Below, one piece after another: positions 42,156-52,472 of a DNA stretch of 64,000 nt. The stretch's first letter is position 1, and every line of letters starts with the position of its first letter. The notes below the pieces were generated by a model. That model did not search any database. It had not been told where the DNA came from and was given only the letters and a program-made list of their open reading frames with translations. The position numbers and the translations under genes are program-made. Location of the stretch: assembly GCA_013215385.1 (NCBI GenBank), contig JABSOY010000007.1, positions 372,001-436,000 of the forward strand. Direction: 5' to 3'. The stretch is from Colwellia sp. (GTDB taxonomy: Bacteria > Pseudomonadota > Gammaproteobacteria > Enterobacterales > Alteromonadaceae).

Positions 42156-42377
42156 ATGTCACAAGAATCAAGCTTACTAGAAACAAAAGACAAGCGTATT
42201 AGTTGTCCTCATTGTGGTCATCACATGCATCTAACTTTAGATCCATCAGCGGGCGATCAAGACTATTACGAAGAATGCCCATCTTGTTGTCGTGACATCC
42301 ATCTAAGTATGCATATTGATGAATATCGTCAAAAAATTCAACTTGCTATAGACAGTGATGACGAACAAGTTTTTTAA
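42156..42377 (+). CDS. CPXCG motif cysteine-rich protein
   Basis: 73 residues: RISCPHCGHHMHL then EECPSCCRDIHL, two CxxC knuckles that likely hold one zinc. The C-terminal tail is acidic. Matches the small CPxCG family of unknown function. Start has AGGTGG upstream. Confidence 0.78.
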   Translation: MSQESSLLETKDKRISCPHCGHHMHLTLDPSAGDQDYYEECPSCCRDIHLSMHIDEYRQKIQLAIDSDDEQVF

Positions 42378-42526
42378 CAATAAAGACTAGCACGGCCAAT
42401 AATATTTCCTTTGTTTTAAAATGTTAATTCACGAGTGAAAGCATTGCACAACTGTCTTAAATCTATATCATCGGTCTATTGATCATTTTACCTCTTAAAA
42501 TGATGACGTGATAAGTATCCTTCCCA

Positions 42527-43888
42527 ATGAAAATTAGTGAATTTAAAACCAACACCAAAAGCCTAATGAAGCTGGCCTACCCTATTTTAATTGCTCAACT
42601 CGTACAAAATTTAATGGGCTTTGCTGACACTGTAATGGCAGGTAGAGTTAGTGCTATAGACATGGCAGCAGTTGCCGTAGCAAGTAGTGTATGGCTACCA
42701 CTAATATTAACTATTTATGGTTTAGTGATGGCACTTGCCACCATTGTGGCGCAATTAGCGGGTGCGAAAAAATTTGCAGATGTTGCCAAAGTAACCTATC
42801 AAACGGCATGGATAGCGCTAAGTTTAGGCTTACTGTTAATCGCCTTATATTATGTGATCACGCCTTTCGTTATAGATCAAATCCCATTAGAAGCCCATTT
42901 AAAACAATTACTGTTCGACTACTTAGGTTATATCGTTTGGGGTGCCCCTGGTTTTTGCTTATATTTAGTATTAAGAAATTATTCAGAAGGTCTATCGCAT
43001 ACTAAGCCGACAATGATCATTAGCATTATTGGTTTACTCATTAATATTCCTGCTAACTACATTTTCATTTATGGCGAATTTGGTATGCCAGCGCTTGGCG
43101 GCGCAGGTTGTGGTATTGCCACTGCCATTGTTTATTGGGTAATGTTTTTATCCATGCTCACCTATTGCTTTGTGTCTAAACAATTGAAACATGCACCATT
43201 ATTTGAGCGCTTTTATTGGCCGCAATGGTCGGCAATAAAAGAAGTACTCGCTATCGGTTTTCCTATTTCAATGGCATTACTGTTTGAAGTGAGTTTATTT
43301 GCGGCCGTTGCCATTATTTTAGTCCCCTTTGGCGCAGAAGTGGTAGCGAGTCATCAAATAGCCATTAACTTTTCAGGGTTAGTGTTCATGGTGCCATTAA
43401 GTTTAGCAATGGCTGTAACGATTCAGGTAGGCTTTGCTGTTGGTGATAATAATTTAGCGAAAGCAAAAGAAATTTGCCATTACTCACTTATACTATCTCT
43501 TATTATTGCTGTTGGTACCGCCTTACTCACCGTAGTATTTCGCCATGAAATTGCACAAATTTATACCATAGATAAAGAAGTTATTGAACTGGCCGCGAGT
43601 TTGATGTTTTTAGCCGCTTTGTTCCAATTTTCAGATGCCATTCAGGTTATTTCTGCGGGAGCATTACGGGGTTATAAAGACACGAAATCAATTTTATATA
43701 TTACCTTCTTTTCATATTGGGTTATTGGTTTAAGTTTAGGGCTCGTTTTAGGTTTAACCAATTGGATAATTGAGCCTATTGGCCCCTACGGTTTTTGGAT
43801 AGGTTTTATTTTTGGTTTAACCGCAGCAGCAATTTTATTAGCTTGGCGGTTACATATCATTCAAAAAAGAGTCGAACTGGCGCATTAA
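42527..43888 (+). CDS. MATE family efflux transporter (NorM type)
   Basis: 453 residues, about 12 membrane helices in two repeats: LMKLAYPILIAQLVQNLMGF ADTVMAGRVS at the start and IKEVLAIGFPISMALLFEVS for the second half. ADTVMAG and the GAGCG/GLLINIPANYIFIYGEFG stretches are typical NorM blocks. Exports cationic drugs in exchange for Na+ or H+. Single gene before tRNA-Val. Confidence 0.92.
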   Translation: MKISEFKTNTKSLMKLAYPILIAQLVQNLMGFADTVMAGRVSAIDMAAVAVASSVWLPLILTIYGLVMALATIVAQLAGAKKFADVAKVTYQTAWIALSLGLLLIALYYVITPFVIDQIPLEAHLKQLLFDYLGYIVWGAPGFCLYLVLRNYSEGLSHTKPTMIISIIGLLINIPANYIFIYGEFGMPALGGAGCGIATAIVYWVMFLSMLTYCFVSKQLKHAPLFERFYWPQWSAIKEVLAIGFPISMALLFEVSLFAAVAIILVPFGAEVVASHQIAINFSGLVFMVPLSLAMAVTIQVGFAVGDNNLAKAKEICHYSLILSLIIAVGTALLTVVFRHEIAQIYTIDKEVIELAASLMFLAALFQFSDAIQVISAGALRGYKDTKSILYITFFSYWVIGLSLGLVLGLTNWIIEPIGPYGFWIGFIFGLTAAAILLAWRLHIIQKRVELAH

Positions 43889-43989
43889 TAAGCAAACGAA
43901 CAGCTATTTAAATGAAAGTGCTAAAACTACTTGCAACTAAGATTTCATATCGCTACCATAGCGCTCGTTAGTTAATATTACTAACAACC

Positions 43990-44066
43990 GCTCGCTTAGC
44001 TCAGTTGGTTAGAGTACTTGCATGACATGCAAGGTGTCACAGGTTCGAGTCCCGTAGCGAGCACCA
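43990..44066 (+). tRNA. tRNA-Val (GAC)
   Basis: 77 bases with encoded CCA. Acceptor GCTCGCT/AGCGAGC, anticodon stem CTTGC/GCAAG with loop ATGACAT, anticodon GAC. Its 3' end is the insertion site of the genomic island. Confidence 0.95.
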
Positions 44067-44069
44067 TAT
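44047..44069 (+). repeat. attL of the genomic island (3' end of tRNA-Val)
   Basis: GAGTCCCGTAGCG-A-GCACCATAT, repeated at 62648-62669 without the central A. The tRNA copy stays complete, as is usual for tRNA-targeting integrases. Confidence 0.85.
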
Positions 44070-44093
44070 ACAGGTTCATTAAGAACCAATAAA

Positions 44094-44133
44094 GACCCGC
44101 AAGACCATAGTTAATATGGGTTTGCGGGTTTTT
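44094..44133 (+). terminator. Terminator after tRNA-Val
   Basis: Stem GACCCGCAA-G-ACCATA / TATGGGT-TTGCGGGTT closed by GTTAA and followed by TTTTTATT. A related stem follows the attR copy at about 62692-62736. Confidence 0.75.
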
Positions 44134-44230
44134 TATTGCCCATAACGTCCATTACAGCCTAATGACATCCAGTAAAAAAAGCGGTATCGTAAGCGGTACT
44201 CGTTTCAATTACATAATCTGGTACCGCTTT

Positions 44231-45496
44231 ATGGCTAAAGTTACCCCTCTTTCTAGCACCGCCGTTAAACAGGCTTTGTCTAACTCTAAAGTAAAAGAGT
44301 CCCATGCTAATGGGAAAGTTCATAAATTACGTGATGGTGATGGGCTACACCTGAGAATAAGACCAAATGGTTCAATGTCTTGGGTATTAGATTATGTGCA
44401 ACCCTATACAAAAAAAAGAACAAGTATCAGCTTTGGTACCTATCCCGAAATTTCCTTAGCTCAAGCAAGAAAACAACGTACTGAGGCTAAAGAACTCCTA
44501 GCACAAGATGTAGATCCCAAAGAACATAGAGATGATAAACATCGTGAACAAGTACTTGCTGCCAGTCATACATTAAAAAGTGTGGCTAATGACTGGTTTG
44601 CGATTAAGAAAACGACCATTGCAGAAAATACCGCAACAAGCTTATGGCGAAAGTTTGAAAATCACGTATTCCCTAAGCTAGGTCACCGCCCTATTGATAA
44701 AATCTTAGCGCCTGAAGCTATTGCAGCATTAAAGCCATTAGCTGCTAAAGGTAATTTAGAAACGACAGGCAAAATTATCGGGCATTTAAACAATGTAATG
44801 ACTCATGCGGTTAATACGGGAATATTACACCATAACCCTCTATCTGGTATTCGTAGTGCCTTTCAAACGCCTAAAGCAACGAATATGGCAACCATTAAGC
44901 CATGTGAACTTGGCAAGCTAATGAATGATTTAAGTTACGCCAGTATCAAGTTAGTTACGCGATGTTTAATTGAATGGCAATTGCATACCATGACACGCCC
45001 TAGTGAAAGTGCAAAAGCCCAATGGTCAGAAATTGATTTTGAAAATAAACTTTGGATTATACCTGCTGAACGAATGAAGATGAGGTTAGAACATAAAGTC
45101 CCTATAACACCACAAACCATTGAAATATTAACTCGCTTAAAACCCATGACAGGCGATAGGAAGTATCTATTCCCTTCTTACATTGATCATAATAAACACT
45201 GTAATGTTGAATCAGCGAATAAAGCATTAGGTCGTATGGGTTATAAAAACAAGTTAGTGGCTCATGGTTTACGCGCTTTAGCCAGTACAACACTAAATGA
45301 ACAAGGACATGATCCTGACGTTATTGAAGCAGCTCTATCACATGTAGATAAAAACGAAGTTCGCCGCGCTTATAACCGCTCTGAATACCTTGAACGTAGA
45401 CGTGTATTAATGTGCTGGTGGTCACAGCACATTGAAACAGCCGCAAGTGGAAAAACTAATGTAGAAGATAACCTTAAGCATTTAAAAGTAGTTTAA
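44231..45496 (+). CDS. P4-type tyrosine integrase of the island
   Basis: 421 residues from the ATG at 44231; the open frame begins at 44162 but the stump at 62821 starts at the corresponding Met, which fixes the choice. N-terminal arm-binding DUF4102 domain (HKLRDGDGLHLRIRPNGSMS, TKKRTSISFGTYPEISLAQA), SAM-like core-binding domain, and catalytic domain with R in MTRPSESAKAQWSEI, HGLRALASTTL (HxxR), and Tyr in AYNRSEYLERR. It catalyses integration into and excision from tRNA-Val. Confidence 0.93.
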   Translation: MAKVTPLSSTAVKQALSNSKVKESHANGKVHKLRDGDGLHLRIRPNGSMSWVLDYVQPYTKKRTSISFGTYPEISLAQARKQRTEAKELLAQDVDPKEHRDDKHREQVLAASHTLKSVANDWFAIKKTTIAENTATSLWRKFENHVFPKLGHRPIDKILAPEAIAALKPLAAKGNLETTGKIIGHLNNVMTHAVNTGILHHNPLSGIRSAFQTPKATNMATIKPCELGKLMNDLSYASIKLVTRCLIEWQLHTMTRPSESAKAQWSEIDFENKLWIIPAERMKMRLEHKVPITPQTIEILTRLKPMTGDRKYLFPSYIDHNKHCNVESANKALGRMGYKNKLVAHGLRALASTTLNEQGHDPDVIEAALSHVDKNEVRRAYNRSEYLERRRVLMCWWSQHIETAASGKTNVEDNLKHLKVV

Positions 45497-45872
45497 ATTA
45501 TAAATACTGTAGTCTTTTGGCATTAAGCATCTGTCGGGTAAGGAGTGATCAATACTGTTCACCCCTCCTCTAAGAATCGTACTCATGAATTTCCGCATAC
45601 GGCTCAAGCTCTCATAAATCAGTATCTAAGTACAGACCAACGACTAACTTCCTATAAAATTCAAAAACTAAGCTTGCTAATAAACAAACAACTAGTTATT
45701 ATCCTGCCAATTCTAGCTCCCATAGGCGCGGTTAAAGTTGTGCAACAGGTCCATCTGTTACACCACGGAAGAAAGATAGTAAATAACTATTTAAGTTAAC
45801 TCTAACTTTCGCGAGGTTCCCAACGGTTTTCCGCTGAGTTCCTTAATTTTAACCACAACCAAAGGAGATCCT

Positions 45873-45950
45873 ATGACTATCAAGATAACAATTAGAATAG
45901 ACCCTGTAGTTCTTGCACTTGCGCTGAAAATCGCCCTGTTGCTCCTATAG
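45873..45950 (+). CDS. Candidate small hydrophobic peptide (25 aa)
   Basis: ATG at 45873 follows a strong AAAGGAG site by five bases; TAG at 45948-45950. The peptide has a polar start (MTIKITIRIDP) and a Val/Ala/Leu-rich membrane segment with one Lys (VVLALALKIALLLL). A perfect 8-bp hairpin GGGGGGAG / CTCCCCCC follows at about 45966-45984. The shape resembles type I toxin peptides, but the region is antisense to the intron remnant and no antisense RNA can be proved, so it may be chance. Confidence 0.3.
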   Translation: MTIKITIRIDPVVLALALKIALLLL

Positions 45951-46480
45951 TCAGTCGATAGGCGTGGGGGGGAGAGACTCCCCCCTCCCTACTCTTACAT
46001 ATAATTGCCTTTGACAATTAGGGCGAACAACACTAAGTTACTCAGTATTACTACCACCTTTTCCCGTTCAACAATCTGATGGATATTCCATCCTGTCGTT
46101 TTAGTAACTAGTTGGCAGCATATAGCACAACATTGCTGCGGTCTGAGCCAAAGCATTAACAAAAGACGTTTACCCTGCATTGAATTCCTCCAAACTATCT
46201 ATTGGCGATTTTTAGAGTATTCTTCAAATGCTAAGTCAAACGGATTTTGTTCCGCTTTCATCTTAATGTGTCGCTTTACCTGTATACCATTGGTGTATAA
46301 GAATATGACAGTTTTATCATCAGGAATTACACCTAAAAACGTCCAGTTTCCTAGCCCCACTGATTTAAAGTATTTAGCTTTACCCTGCGTTTATAACGAT
46401 TATCATGTCGTCTGCACCACTGCCACAATAGTTTCCACACCCGATTTACGATTGAATATCTATGAGGTTCATCTTATTTA
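45951..46480 (-). pseudogene. Group II intron reverse transcriptase/maturase, C-terminal remnant with HNH domain
   Basis: Read on the minus strand with frame changes: IVNRVWKLLWQWCRRHDNRY (maturase domain X), GNWTFLGVIPDDKTVIFLYT, KRHIKMKAEQNPFDLAFEEY with a stop at 46199-46201, then the HNH endonuclease: QQCCAICCQLVTKTTGWNIH, VEREK, KGGSNT, LSNLVLF and RPNCQRQLYV, ending at TGA 45951-45953. The RH-K---NPFD block and the paired CxxC with TGWxIH are typical of these proteins. The N-terminal reverse transcriptase domain is missing, and at least three frameshifts or stops disable the rest. Confidence 0.75.
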
Positions 46481-46905
46481 CTCTTTAGTTCGCTGATAGC
46501 AATCGTGGCTTATCTGACGGTAAATTAGGTAGACTGACATTCGATTTATGTATTTTTTGATCGATGACTGAATAGTCTCGTTTACAATTATAAAACACAA
46601 TTGACGACCACCTCTTAAAAAAGAAGTGACCAGCAATAGGTTTGACCACTCATTGCGGGGGCGATTACTATAATTGCAAGTTGCGCAATGAGCCCCGTTT
46701 GTTAGGTTCATTGACGAAATAGCTTGCTAGGTTAGTGAGCTACGCGACTCCCACCGCACTACATCATGCTACACCAATCATGTAACGTATTGATTTACAA
46801 CAAAATAAACCTTGACAGCTTTATTGTACCCCTCATAATACCCTGCATATATTGATACACCATAATATATGGACACCTTTTAAAGAAGTGGTAAGAAAGC
46901 TTTGA
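46481..46905. other. Non-coding stretch between intron relic and hsdR
   Basis: No convincing gene. A 9-bp inverted repeat CTCATTGCG / CGCAATGAG spans about 46648-46692. Near 46812 a good plus-strand promoter lies just before an 8-bp inverted repeat (see separate entry). Confidence 0.4.
46812..46839 (+). promoter_or_regulatory. Orphan sigma-70 promoter facing the hsdR 3' end
   Basis: TTGACA (46812-46817), 16-base spacer, CATAAT (46834-46839). An inverted repeat CATATATT / AATATATG follows at about 46846-46871, placed like an operator. Downstream on this strand is only the antisense of hsdR. Confidence 0.4.
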
Positions 46906-49900
46906 TCAAACCTGTCCTCCCACCCCTTTGAACTTATCAACAAAAGTAGCTATTTTTTGGAACACGCTTTGTTTTTTCGTTTTATACTGCGGGTTCAGAG
47001 GACTCATTTTAGGAAGAGCGGAGTTAAGCTCAGTACCATTCTCACTTGCATACTCTCGTTTCAACGATGCTTTGATATAGCGCCTAGCGGCTTCTTCTTT
47101 TAAACCTTCTGAGGCTATTAGCTCTTGAATTTCACGCTGTTGTTCCGCTTGAGCAAATTTAAAGAATACATCAATTATACTGGCTTTATCAATAATCTCG
47201 TCCAAGTTGGTTTGATTAATAAAATCTACAATCAAGCTTTCTTTGGCACGGTTACCAAGACTGGCACGAATTAATCGACGTACTTCTTCAATAAGATCAG
47301 TCTTACCTTTATTCTTCTTGTTGTGTTCAAAAATCAGCTCAAGAATGTACTCCAAGTTAATCTCTTGGGACTTAAGCAAGTCAACTTCAAAAACCACATC
47401 ATCCCAATCAATATTGGACTCATCTTTATGGTTTGCGGATTTTTCACGGAGTAACCAATCTCGCGTATCATTATAAGTTGAGCGATAGTCTTGAATTATG
47501 CGTTCTGATGGCATATCGATAACTTGCAGGGCGGCTAAGCCATCGTCATCGAGATAATGTTTATCTTTAAACGCTTCGACTGCTTCCTGGTCTTCCATAT
47601 CGACGTGTTGAAAGGCTTTTAAACCCGAAAATTCATCATAGTTTTGCAGTACATTTTCAACGCGCAGGTATTCACCAAATAGTTTGGCGAAGTCTTTCTT
47701 ATCCTGCTCTTTTTCAATTTCGTCAGGGTTAGGAAAGCTTCTTTTTAGCTCTGCCACGACTTCCAAATAACCTCGCCGTGCCTCGCCAGTGACTATATCA
47801 TTGAAGCCTTCCATATACTCTTGATAGCTTTTCTCCAGCACTATATTCTTAGTGCTATTATTGCCAAACAAAGTAATGGCATCGACAGTAGCCTCTTCTA
47901 AATCACGGAAGGTAACGATATTACCAAAAGTCTTGGTTGCATCATAAATGCGATTGGTACGCGAATAGGCTTGCATTAGACCGTGATAACGTAGGTTTTT
48001 ATCGACAAACAAAGTATTCAATGTTGGGGCATCAAAGCCAGTCAAAAACATACCTACTACAATTAGTAAGTCCACTTCTTGTTTTTTGACCCGTTGAGCA
48101 AGGTCGCGATAATAGTTTTGGAAGCCCTTGCTATCTATGCCGAAGTTAGTTTTAAAGCTAGCGTTGTAGTCGTCAATCGCTGCACTCAAAAATTCTTTAG
48201 CACTGCTATTCATTGCTGAAACTTCAAAACTCTCATCGAGAATATCGCCAACGGCATCTTGTTCTTCATTAGCAGCAAACGAGAAGATCGTAGCAATCTT
48301 AATAGGTTTAGCTGTAGCGGTTTGCTCTGCATCATTCTGCAATCTATTGAACGTTTCATAGTACGCTTTAGCTGCGTCTACGCTGCTGACGGCAAACATA
48401 GCATTAAAACCTTTACCTCCAGCATTAATACGATGAGTTTTTATCCTAAAGTTGTTTAAGATATACTTTGAAATCTCAGAGATTCGTACAGGATGCAAAA
48501 ATGCTTTCTTCTTATCGAGAGCGGTTAATTCTTGCTCATCGATTTCTGATTCAATACTCTTAAATTGTGGTCGTACATCGTTGTAATCAACTTTGAACTT
48601 CAATACTTTTTCATCACGAATAGCATCGGTGATCACGTATGAGTGAAGTTCACGACCAAATACACTCGCCGTATCTTCCGCTCCTAAAGAATTTTTTCCT
48701 GCAAAGATTGGGGTACCAGTAAAGCCAAACTGGTAGTACTTTTTAAATTTCTTCTTGAGGTTCTTTTGTGCTTCACCAAACTGACTGCGGTGCGCCTCGT
48801 CAAAAATGAATACGACCTGCTTATTATAGATGCTAAGCTCTGTCTCACCCTTGATTAAGTTATTAAGCTTTTGGATAGTGGTTACGATGATTTTGTTATC
48901 ATCTTTATCCAGGTTGCGTTTTAATCCTGCTGTACTGTCTGATCCATTAACACTATCGGGAGAGAAACGCTGGTACTCCTTCATAGTTTGATAATCCAGA
49001 TCCTTACGATCCACAACAAAAAACACTTTATCAATAAAATCTAGTTCTGTGGCTAAACGTGCAGCTTTAAAGCTGGTTAAGGTTTTTCCTGAACCTGTAG
49101 TGTGCCAGATATAACCGCCGCTCTCTGTGTTACTCCAGTTCTTACCCTGATACGTACTTTTTATCTTCCGCAAAATACGCTCAGTAGCAGCAATCTGATA
49201 GGGTCGCATCGCTAACAAAGTATCGCTAGCATCAAATACACAGTAGTGAAGAAGCACGTCGAGTAACGTATTTTTTTGGAAGAAAGTTGCTGTGAAGTCT
49301 TTAAGATCTTTAATCAGAGAGTTATCCGATTTCGCCCAGTTCATAGTGAAATCAAAGCTGTTCTTATTACGCTTAGTGGTATTGGCAAAATAACGAGTAT
49401 CCGTGCCATTAGATATCACAAAAAGCTGTAAGTACTTAAACAAAGAGTTGTCGGCATTAAAACTCTCTTTGCTGTAGCGGTGTATTTGGTTAAAGGCTTC
49501 ACGTATAGCGACACCGCGTTTTTTAAGCTCAATTTGCACTAAAGGTAATCCATTGACCAAAATCGTGACATCGTATCGATTTGCTTGTGTACCAGTCTGT
49601 TCAAACTGCTTTATCACCTGCGCTTTATTACGAGTAATCTTTTTTTTGTCTAGCAGATAAATATTTTCGATATGACCATCATCAAACACAAAATCAAAGA
49701 TATGGTTATCATGTATCTTGCGTGTTTTGTCGATAATGTTATCACTAGGTTTATCTAAATACTGCTCAACAAAACGTTGCCATTCACCGTCCAAAAACTC
49801 AACGCTATTCAAGGCTTGCAACTGAACTCGCACATTAGATAACATTTTTTCGGGTGTGTTTAAGCCAGCTACATATTCGTAGCCTTGGTTTCTAAGGTCT

Positions 49901-50022
49901 TCAATAAGCTCACGTTCAAGATCAGCTTCACTTTGATAACTGTCGGCTACTTGCCATTCCTTTGTATATTTATCTAAAATGATGAAGTTATTGGATTCAG
50001 CAATGGTTTTATAGTCTGTCAT
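46906..50022 (-). CDS. hsdR: Type IC restriction enzyme R subunit
   Basis: 1038 residues from the ATG at 50020-50022 ([19 protein letters not shown]), the length and start of the EcoR124I subunit; the frame is open to 50073 inside prrC. Nuclease residues D151 and E165-x-K167 (in QIELKKRG) fit the PD-ExK site. Helicase motifs: HTTGSGKT (Walker A), FDEAH (motif II), FGFTGTPIF (III), [20 protein letters not shown] (V) and [10 protein letters not shown] (VI). It translocates DNA and cuts at random sites away from the recognition site. Last gene of hsdM-hsdS-prrC-hsdR. Confidence 0.95.
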   Translation of the reverse strand: MTDYKTIAESNNFIILDKYTKEWQVADSYQSEADLERELIEDLRNQGYEYVAGLNTPEKMLSNVRVQLQALNSVEFLDGEWQRFVEQYLDKPSDNIIDKTRKIHDNHIFDFVFDDGHIENIYLLDKKKITRNKAQVIKQFEQTGTQANRYDVTILVNGLPLVQIELKKRGVAIREAFNQIHRYSKESFNADNSLFKYLQLFVISNGTDTRYFANTTKRNKNSFDFTMNWAKSDNSLIKDLKDFTATFFQKNTLLDVLLHYCVFDASDTLLAMRPYQIAATERILRKIKSTYQGKNWSNTESGGYIWHTTGSGKTLTSFKAARLATELDFIDKVFFVVDRKDLDYQTMKEYQRFSPDSVNGSDSTAGLKRNLDKDDNKIIVTTIQKLNNLIKGETELSIYNKQVVFIFDEAHRSQFGEAQKNLKKKFKKYYQFGFTGTPIFAGKNSLGAEDTASVFGRELHSYVITDAIRDEKVLKFKVDYNDVRPQFKSIESEIDEQELTALDKKKAFLHPVRISEISKYILNNFRIKTHRINAGGKGFNAMFAVSSVDAAKAYYETFNRLQNDAEQTATAKPIKIATIFSFAANEEQDAVGDILDESFEVSAMNSSAKEFLSAAIDDYNASFKTNFGIDSKGFQNYYRDLAQRVKKQEVDLLIVVGMFLTGFDAPTLNTLFVDKNLRYHGLMQAYSRTNRIYDATKTFGNIVTFRDLEEATVDAITLFGNNSTKNIVLEKSYQEYMEGFNDIVTGEARRGYLEVVAELKRSFPNPDEIEKEQDKKDFAKLFGEYLRVENVLQNYDEFSGLKAFQHVDMEDQEAVEAFKDKHYLDDDGLAALQVIDMPSERIIQDYRSTYNDTRDWLLREKSANHKDESNIDWDDVVFEVDLLKSQEINLEYILELIFEHNKKNKGKTDLIEEVRRLIRASLGNRAKESLIVDFINQTNLDEIIDKASIIDVFFKFAQAEQQREIQELIASEGLKEEAARRYIKASLKREYASENGTELNSALPKMSPLNPQYKTKKQSVFQKIATFVDKFKGVGGQV

Positions 50023-50044
50023 ATCTATGCCTGTTAATTTATGC

Positions 50045-51208
50045 TCAGCTTGATTTAAAGCGATACAGTTCATGAATTTGTTTTATTAAGAAATCTAGAA
50101 CTCGTTTATCATCTTCTTTAAGCTCAATCACTTCTTCTCCCGCATGTTTAGAGTGACTTGATATGTTAATCAATCTCGTTTCATAGGAACTACGCTCCCC
50201 CCTAATTGGTTCTAATAAATCACCCCAATTAGAATGCCCAAGAAATGTAGACATTTTTTCTAGAATATTTCGAAGGTAGTTAAAATGGTACTTATGTAAT
50301 TGACCGGTCTCTATTGCTTTTTCAATTTCGTACTTAAGGTGAAGATGATAAGAAAATGGTGAATCATTCGACTGAGGTTTCAATTCATACTCCCCGTCTT
50401 CAAGTCTTTTTAAGATATACTTCTTGTGCGCTATTTTTCTAAACTCGTTATGCAAAACATTATAAAAAAGAGGGTTATGAGTAGTGATAATGAACTTAAG
50501 TTCTGATTTACTCGATTTTATCAACTTAGCCAAATTTACAGCTAATTCAATTAAGTGGTTTTCATCTAGCGAACTTACTGGATCGTCAATAAAAACATAC
50601 TGTAATTGATTGAAATTTTCTGTATCACGATCATCCTTTTCAGCGACATTAAGGGTTTCAATCACTTGATCTAATAAGGTATAGAAGATACTCCAGATAA
50701 AATTACTTTCTTCACCTTTGGATATTTTTATATTGTCTTCTTGTTCTTCGTTACCACGCTCAAAAGAAAACGTCACTTCTGAGAACTCTTGATTGAAATG
50801 CGGTGTTAATTTCTTATCCGTGTATTGTTGAAAATTGGTAATTACATTCTGATCTTGCCCTTGGTCCTCAAAAACCCACTTAGTAAACGAGTTAGGGTGA
50901 ATCTTTAGCTTTCTAAGCTCATCATTATTTAAATCGTTATCCCAATAAAATAAATCTTCGGTAAATGCACTGTAATAAAGAATATTTTTCTGGGCCAATT
51001 CAGCTTGGTCAATCCCCAAATCACCTTCCTCGTTAGTTCTATTTGGTGCAATTAAATCTTTAAACTCTCTTGATAGCCGAGTTTTCCCCGTACCGTTAAA
51101 AGCATAGATTAACTGCACTTTCACATCAGAAGTTTTTTCAGTGACTGCTTTTCTCTTGTGTGTCGCATCCTGCAACTTCTCTGCTATTTCCTTTAACGTC
51201 TGGCTCAT
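50045..51208 (-). CDS. prrC: PrrC-type anticodon nuclease (RM-associated toxin)
   Basis: 387 residues (E. coli PrrC 396). ABC-type ATPase part: Walker [10 protein letters not shown] (36-44), KILYYNAF-like [19 protein letters not shown] (75-93), signature SKGEES (163-168), Walker [14 protein letters not shown] (204-216), H-loop ITTHNPL (241-247). The C-terminal nuclease domain keeps the triad described for PrrC: R313 and E317 in [14 protein letters not shown], and H352 in ISSHSKH. In E. coli this protein stays inactive while bound to the EcoprrI restriction complex, and a phage T4 peptide that blocks restriction turns it on to cut tRNA-Lys. It sits between hsdS and hsdR exactly as in the prr locus, 1 base after hsdS. 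Confidence 0.9.
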   Translation of the reverse strand: MSQTLKEIAEKLQDATHKRKAVTEKTSDVKVQLIYAFNGTGKTRLSREFKDLIAPNRTNEEGDLGIDQAELAQKNILYYSAFTEDLFYWDNDLNNDELRKLKIHPNSFTKWVFEDQGQDQNVITNFQQYTDKKLTPHFNQEFSEVTFSFERGNEEQEDNIKISKGEESNFIWSIFYTLLDQVIETLNVAEKDDRDTENFNQLQYVFIDDPVSSLDENHLIELAVNLAKLIKSSKSELKFIITTHNPLFYNVLHNEFRKIAHKKYILKRLEDGEYELKPQSNDSPFSYHLHLKYEIEKAIETGQLHKYHFNYLRNILEKMSTFLGHSNWGDLLEPIRGERSSYETRLINISSHSKHAGEEVIELKEDDKRVLDFLIKQIHELYRFKSS

Positions 51209-51209
51209 A

Positions 51210-52472
51210 TTATGCTTCTTCCTTAAAATTAGGCTCTTCTGACTTTGGGAAGCTCAGCAGAAAATCACGGTAATATTCATATTGTTTTTGGCGCAGTTCT
51301 ATTTCACATGGCAGACCTTCGGTAATATAGTTGGTGAGTGCGTCGAATTTATCAAGGATAGCAACTACATGAGCCTGTTCAACAAGCGATTTTTCGGGAT
51401 CATCAGGATATGGGACTGGGATTGTTGTCTTTTTGATATTATCGTTATACAGTCGCTTAATTACCCCGCCATCAGATACATGCCAGCTTACTATTTGATA
51501 ACAGTAGAATAGATATTTATTGAGTACTGTACTTTCGTCATTCTCAAGCCAAACAATATTACTATCCTGAAAATAAGCATCTTTCCCATCAAAGACTACA
51601 GTTCTTCCTATAGTGCCACTAGCAGAAATAAGTACTTCACCAACTTTAGGATAGCTATACTTGGCTTTATAATCATCAAACAACTCTTTGTTAATATACG
51701 CATTAGGCTTTTTTCCGAACGTTCCTATTTTGAAAAATGGAATACTACCTGAGTCAGTAGTTTGATTCTTTAGAATTCGCTTACACATACGTACGTCGCC
51801 AACTTCTCCTAAAGGTTTCCACTCAACGATTCCCTCAGAAAAAGTTAACAGCTGATCACGATAGAAGCTGTATTGTTTTTTACGTGCATTTAGTTCGGTG
51901 GTTAGCTCGGAGGTTAGCTCGTTAAATGCGTCCAAAATCCGGACAAGTTCTGCTTGAATTTCTAGCGATTTTTCTGGGTTATCAGGGCTAGGTATTGGCA
52001 CTAACATCTTTGCCAAGTTATCTTTAGATACGCGACGAACTTTAGCTCCGCTAATGTATTTGCTTTTTTGAACCTGGAATCCTCCTGCTTGAAAACAGTA
52101 GGCCAAATACTTTACGTTTTGGTCATGTCTAAATAGCATCATATCACCAGAGATAACTGCCTGCTCTCCAAGCCATGCCAATGGCTTAACAACATCTTCA
52201 TCATTTTCTGATGTTGTCGCTAGTAATAGATCATTCTTATTCGCCTTCCTCAATCTGCTCGCCAGTTCTTCTGACACATAGGTAAAAGTTTTATCTGCTG
52301 TTAAGCCATATTTAGTAAAAATTTGACCATAATGAATAGCAGGAAAACCTGTTTCGACAAAGTCCTTCTTTTGCATTCCATTTCCACGAATAAATTCACC
52401 AAAGTCTCCTAACTTTTTCCATTCTACTTCAGAGTCTTCAAGTAGTTTTTCCATAAAGTTAGAAAGAGTCAT
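51210..52472 (-). CDS. hsdS: Type IC restriction-modification specificity subunit
   Basis: 420 residues. Two target-recognition halves, each beginning with a similar motif ([17 protein letters not shown] at 15-31 and [17 protein letters not shown] near 215) and each ending in a helical spacer ([33 protein letters not shown]; and [28 protein letters not shown]). The two helices form the coiled-coil ruler that sets the spacing of the bipartite site. The sequence recognised cannot be predicted. Overlaps hsdM by 4 bases (ATGA). Confidence 0.94.
   Translation of the reverse strand: MTLSNFMEKLLEDSEVEWKKLGDFGEFIRGNGMQKKDFVETGFPAIHYGQIFTKYGLTADKTFTYVSEELASRLRKANKNDLLLATTSENDEDVVKPLAWLGEQAVISGDMMLFRHDQNVKYLAYCFQAGGFQVQKSKYISGAKVRRVSKDNLAKMLVPIPSPDNPEKSLEIQAELVRILDAFNELTSELTTELNARKKQYSFYRDQLLTFSEGIVEWKPLGEVGDVRMCKRILKNQTTDSGSIPFFKIGTFGKKPNAYINKELFDDYKAKYSYPKVGEVLISASGTIGRTVVFDGKDAYFQDSNIVWLENDESTVLNKYLFYCYQIVSWHVSDGGVIKRLYNDNIKKTTIPVPYPDDPEKSLVEQAHVVAILDKFDALTNYITEGLPCEIELRQKQYEYYRDFLLSFPKSEEPNFKEEA

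Larger units (their letters stand above)
45533..46480 (-). mobile_element. 5'-truncated group II intron relic
   Basis: On the minus strand the end of the element is a recognisable intron 3' part. Domain V is 34 bases at 45572-45605 (GAGCCGTATGCG-GAAA-TTC...), with one change in the usual GGUUC arm (GATTC). Domain VI follows with paired GGGGTGA / TCACTCC and the terminus CCCGAC at 45533. Upstream lies the decayed intron-encoded protein. No 5' end (GUGYG) is seen before hsdR. Incomplete reverse transcription during insertion commonly creates such truncated copies. Confidence 0.75.

Noticed and set aside
45545-45799. 84-residue plus-strand open frame
   Set aside because: It is antisense to intron domains V and VI and has no protein-like features.
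45995-46180. 61-residue minus-strand gene with a good GGAGG site, at first sight a small membrane protein
   Set aside because: Its CAIC...TGWNIH segment is the HNH domain of the intron protein, and the reading frame before and after it continues the same homology with frameshifts.
46648-46692. Inverted repeat considered as an integron attC site
   Set aside because: The required simple-site motifs (GTTRRRY and RYYYAAC) are not found at the ends, and no integron cassette pattern is present.
46478-46711. 77-residue minus-strand open frame
   Set aside because: No ribosome site, no recognisable domain, overlaps an inverted repeat; probably chance.
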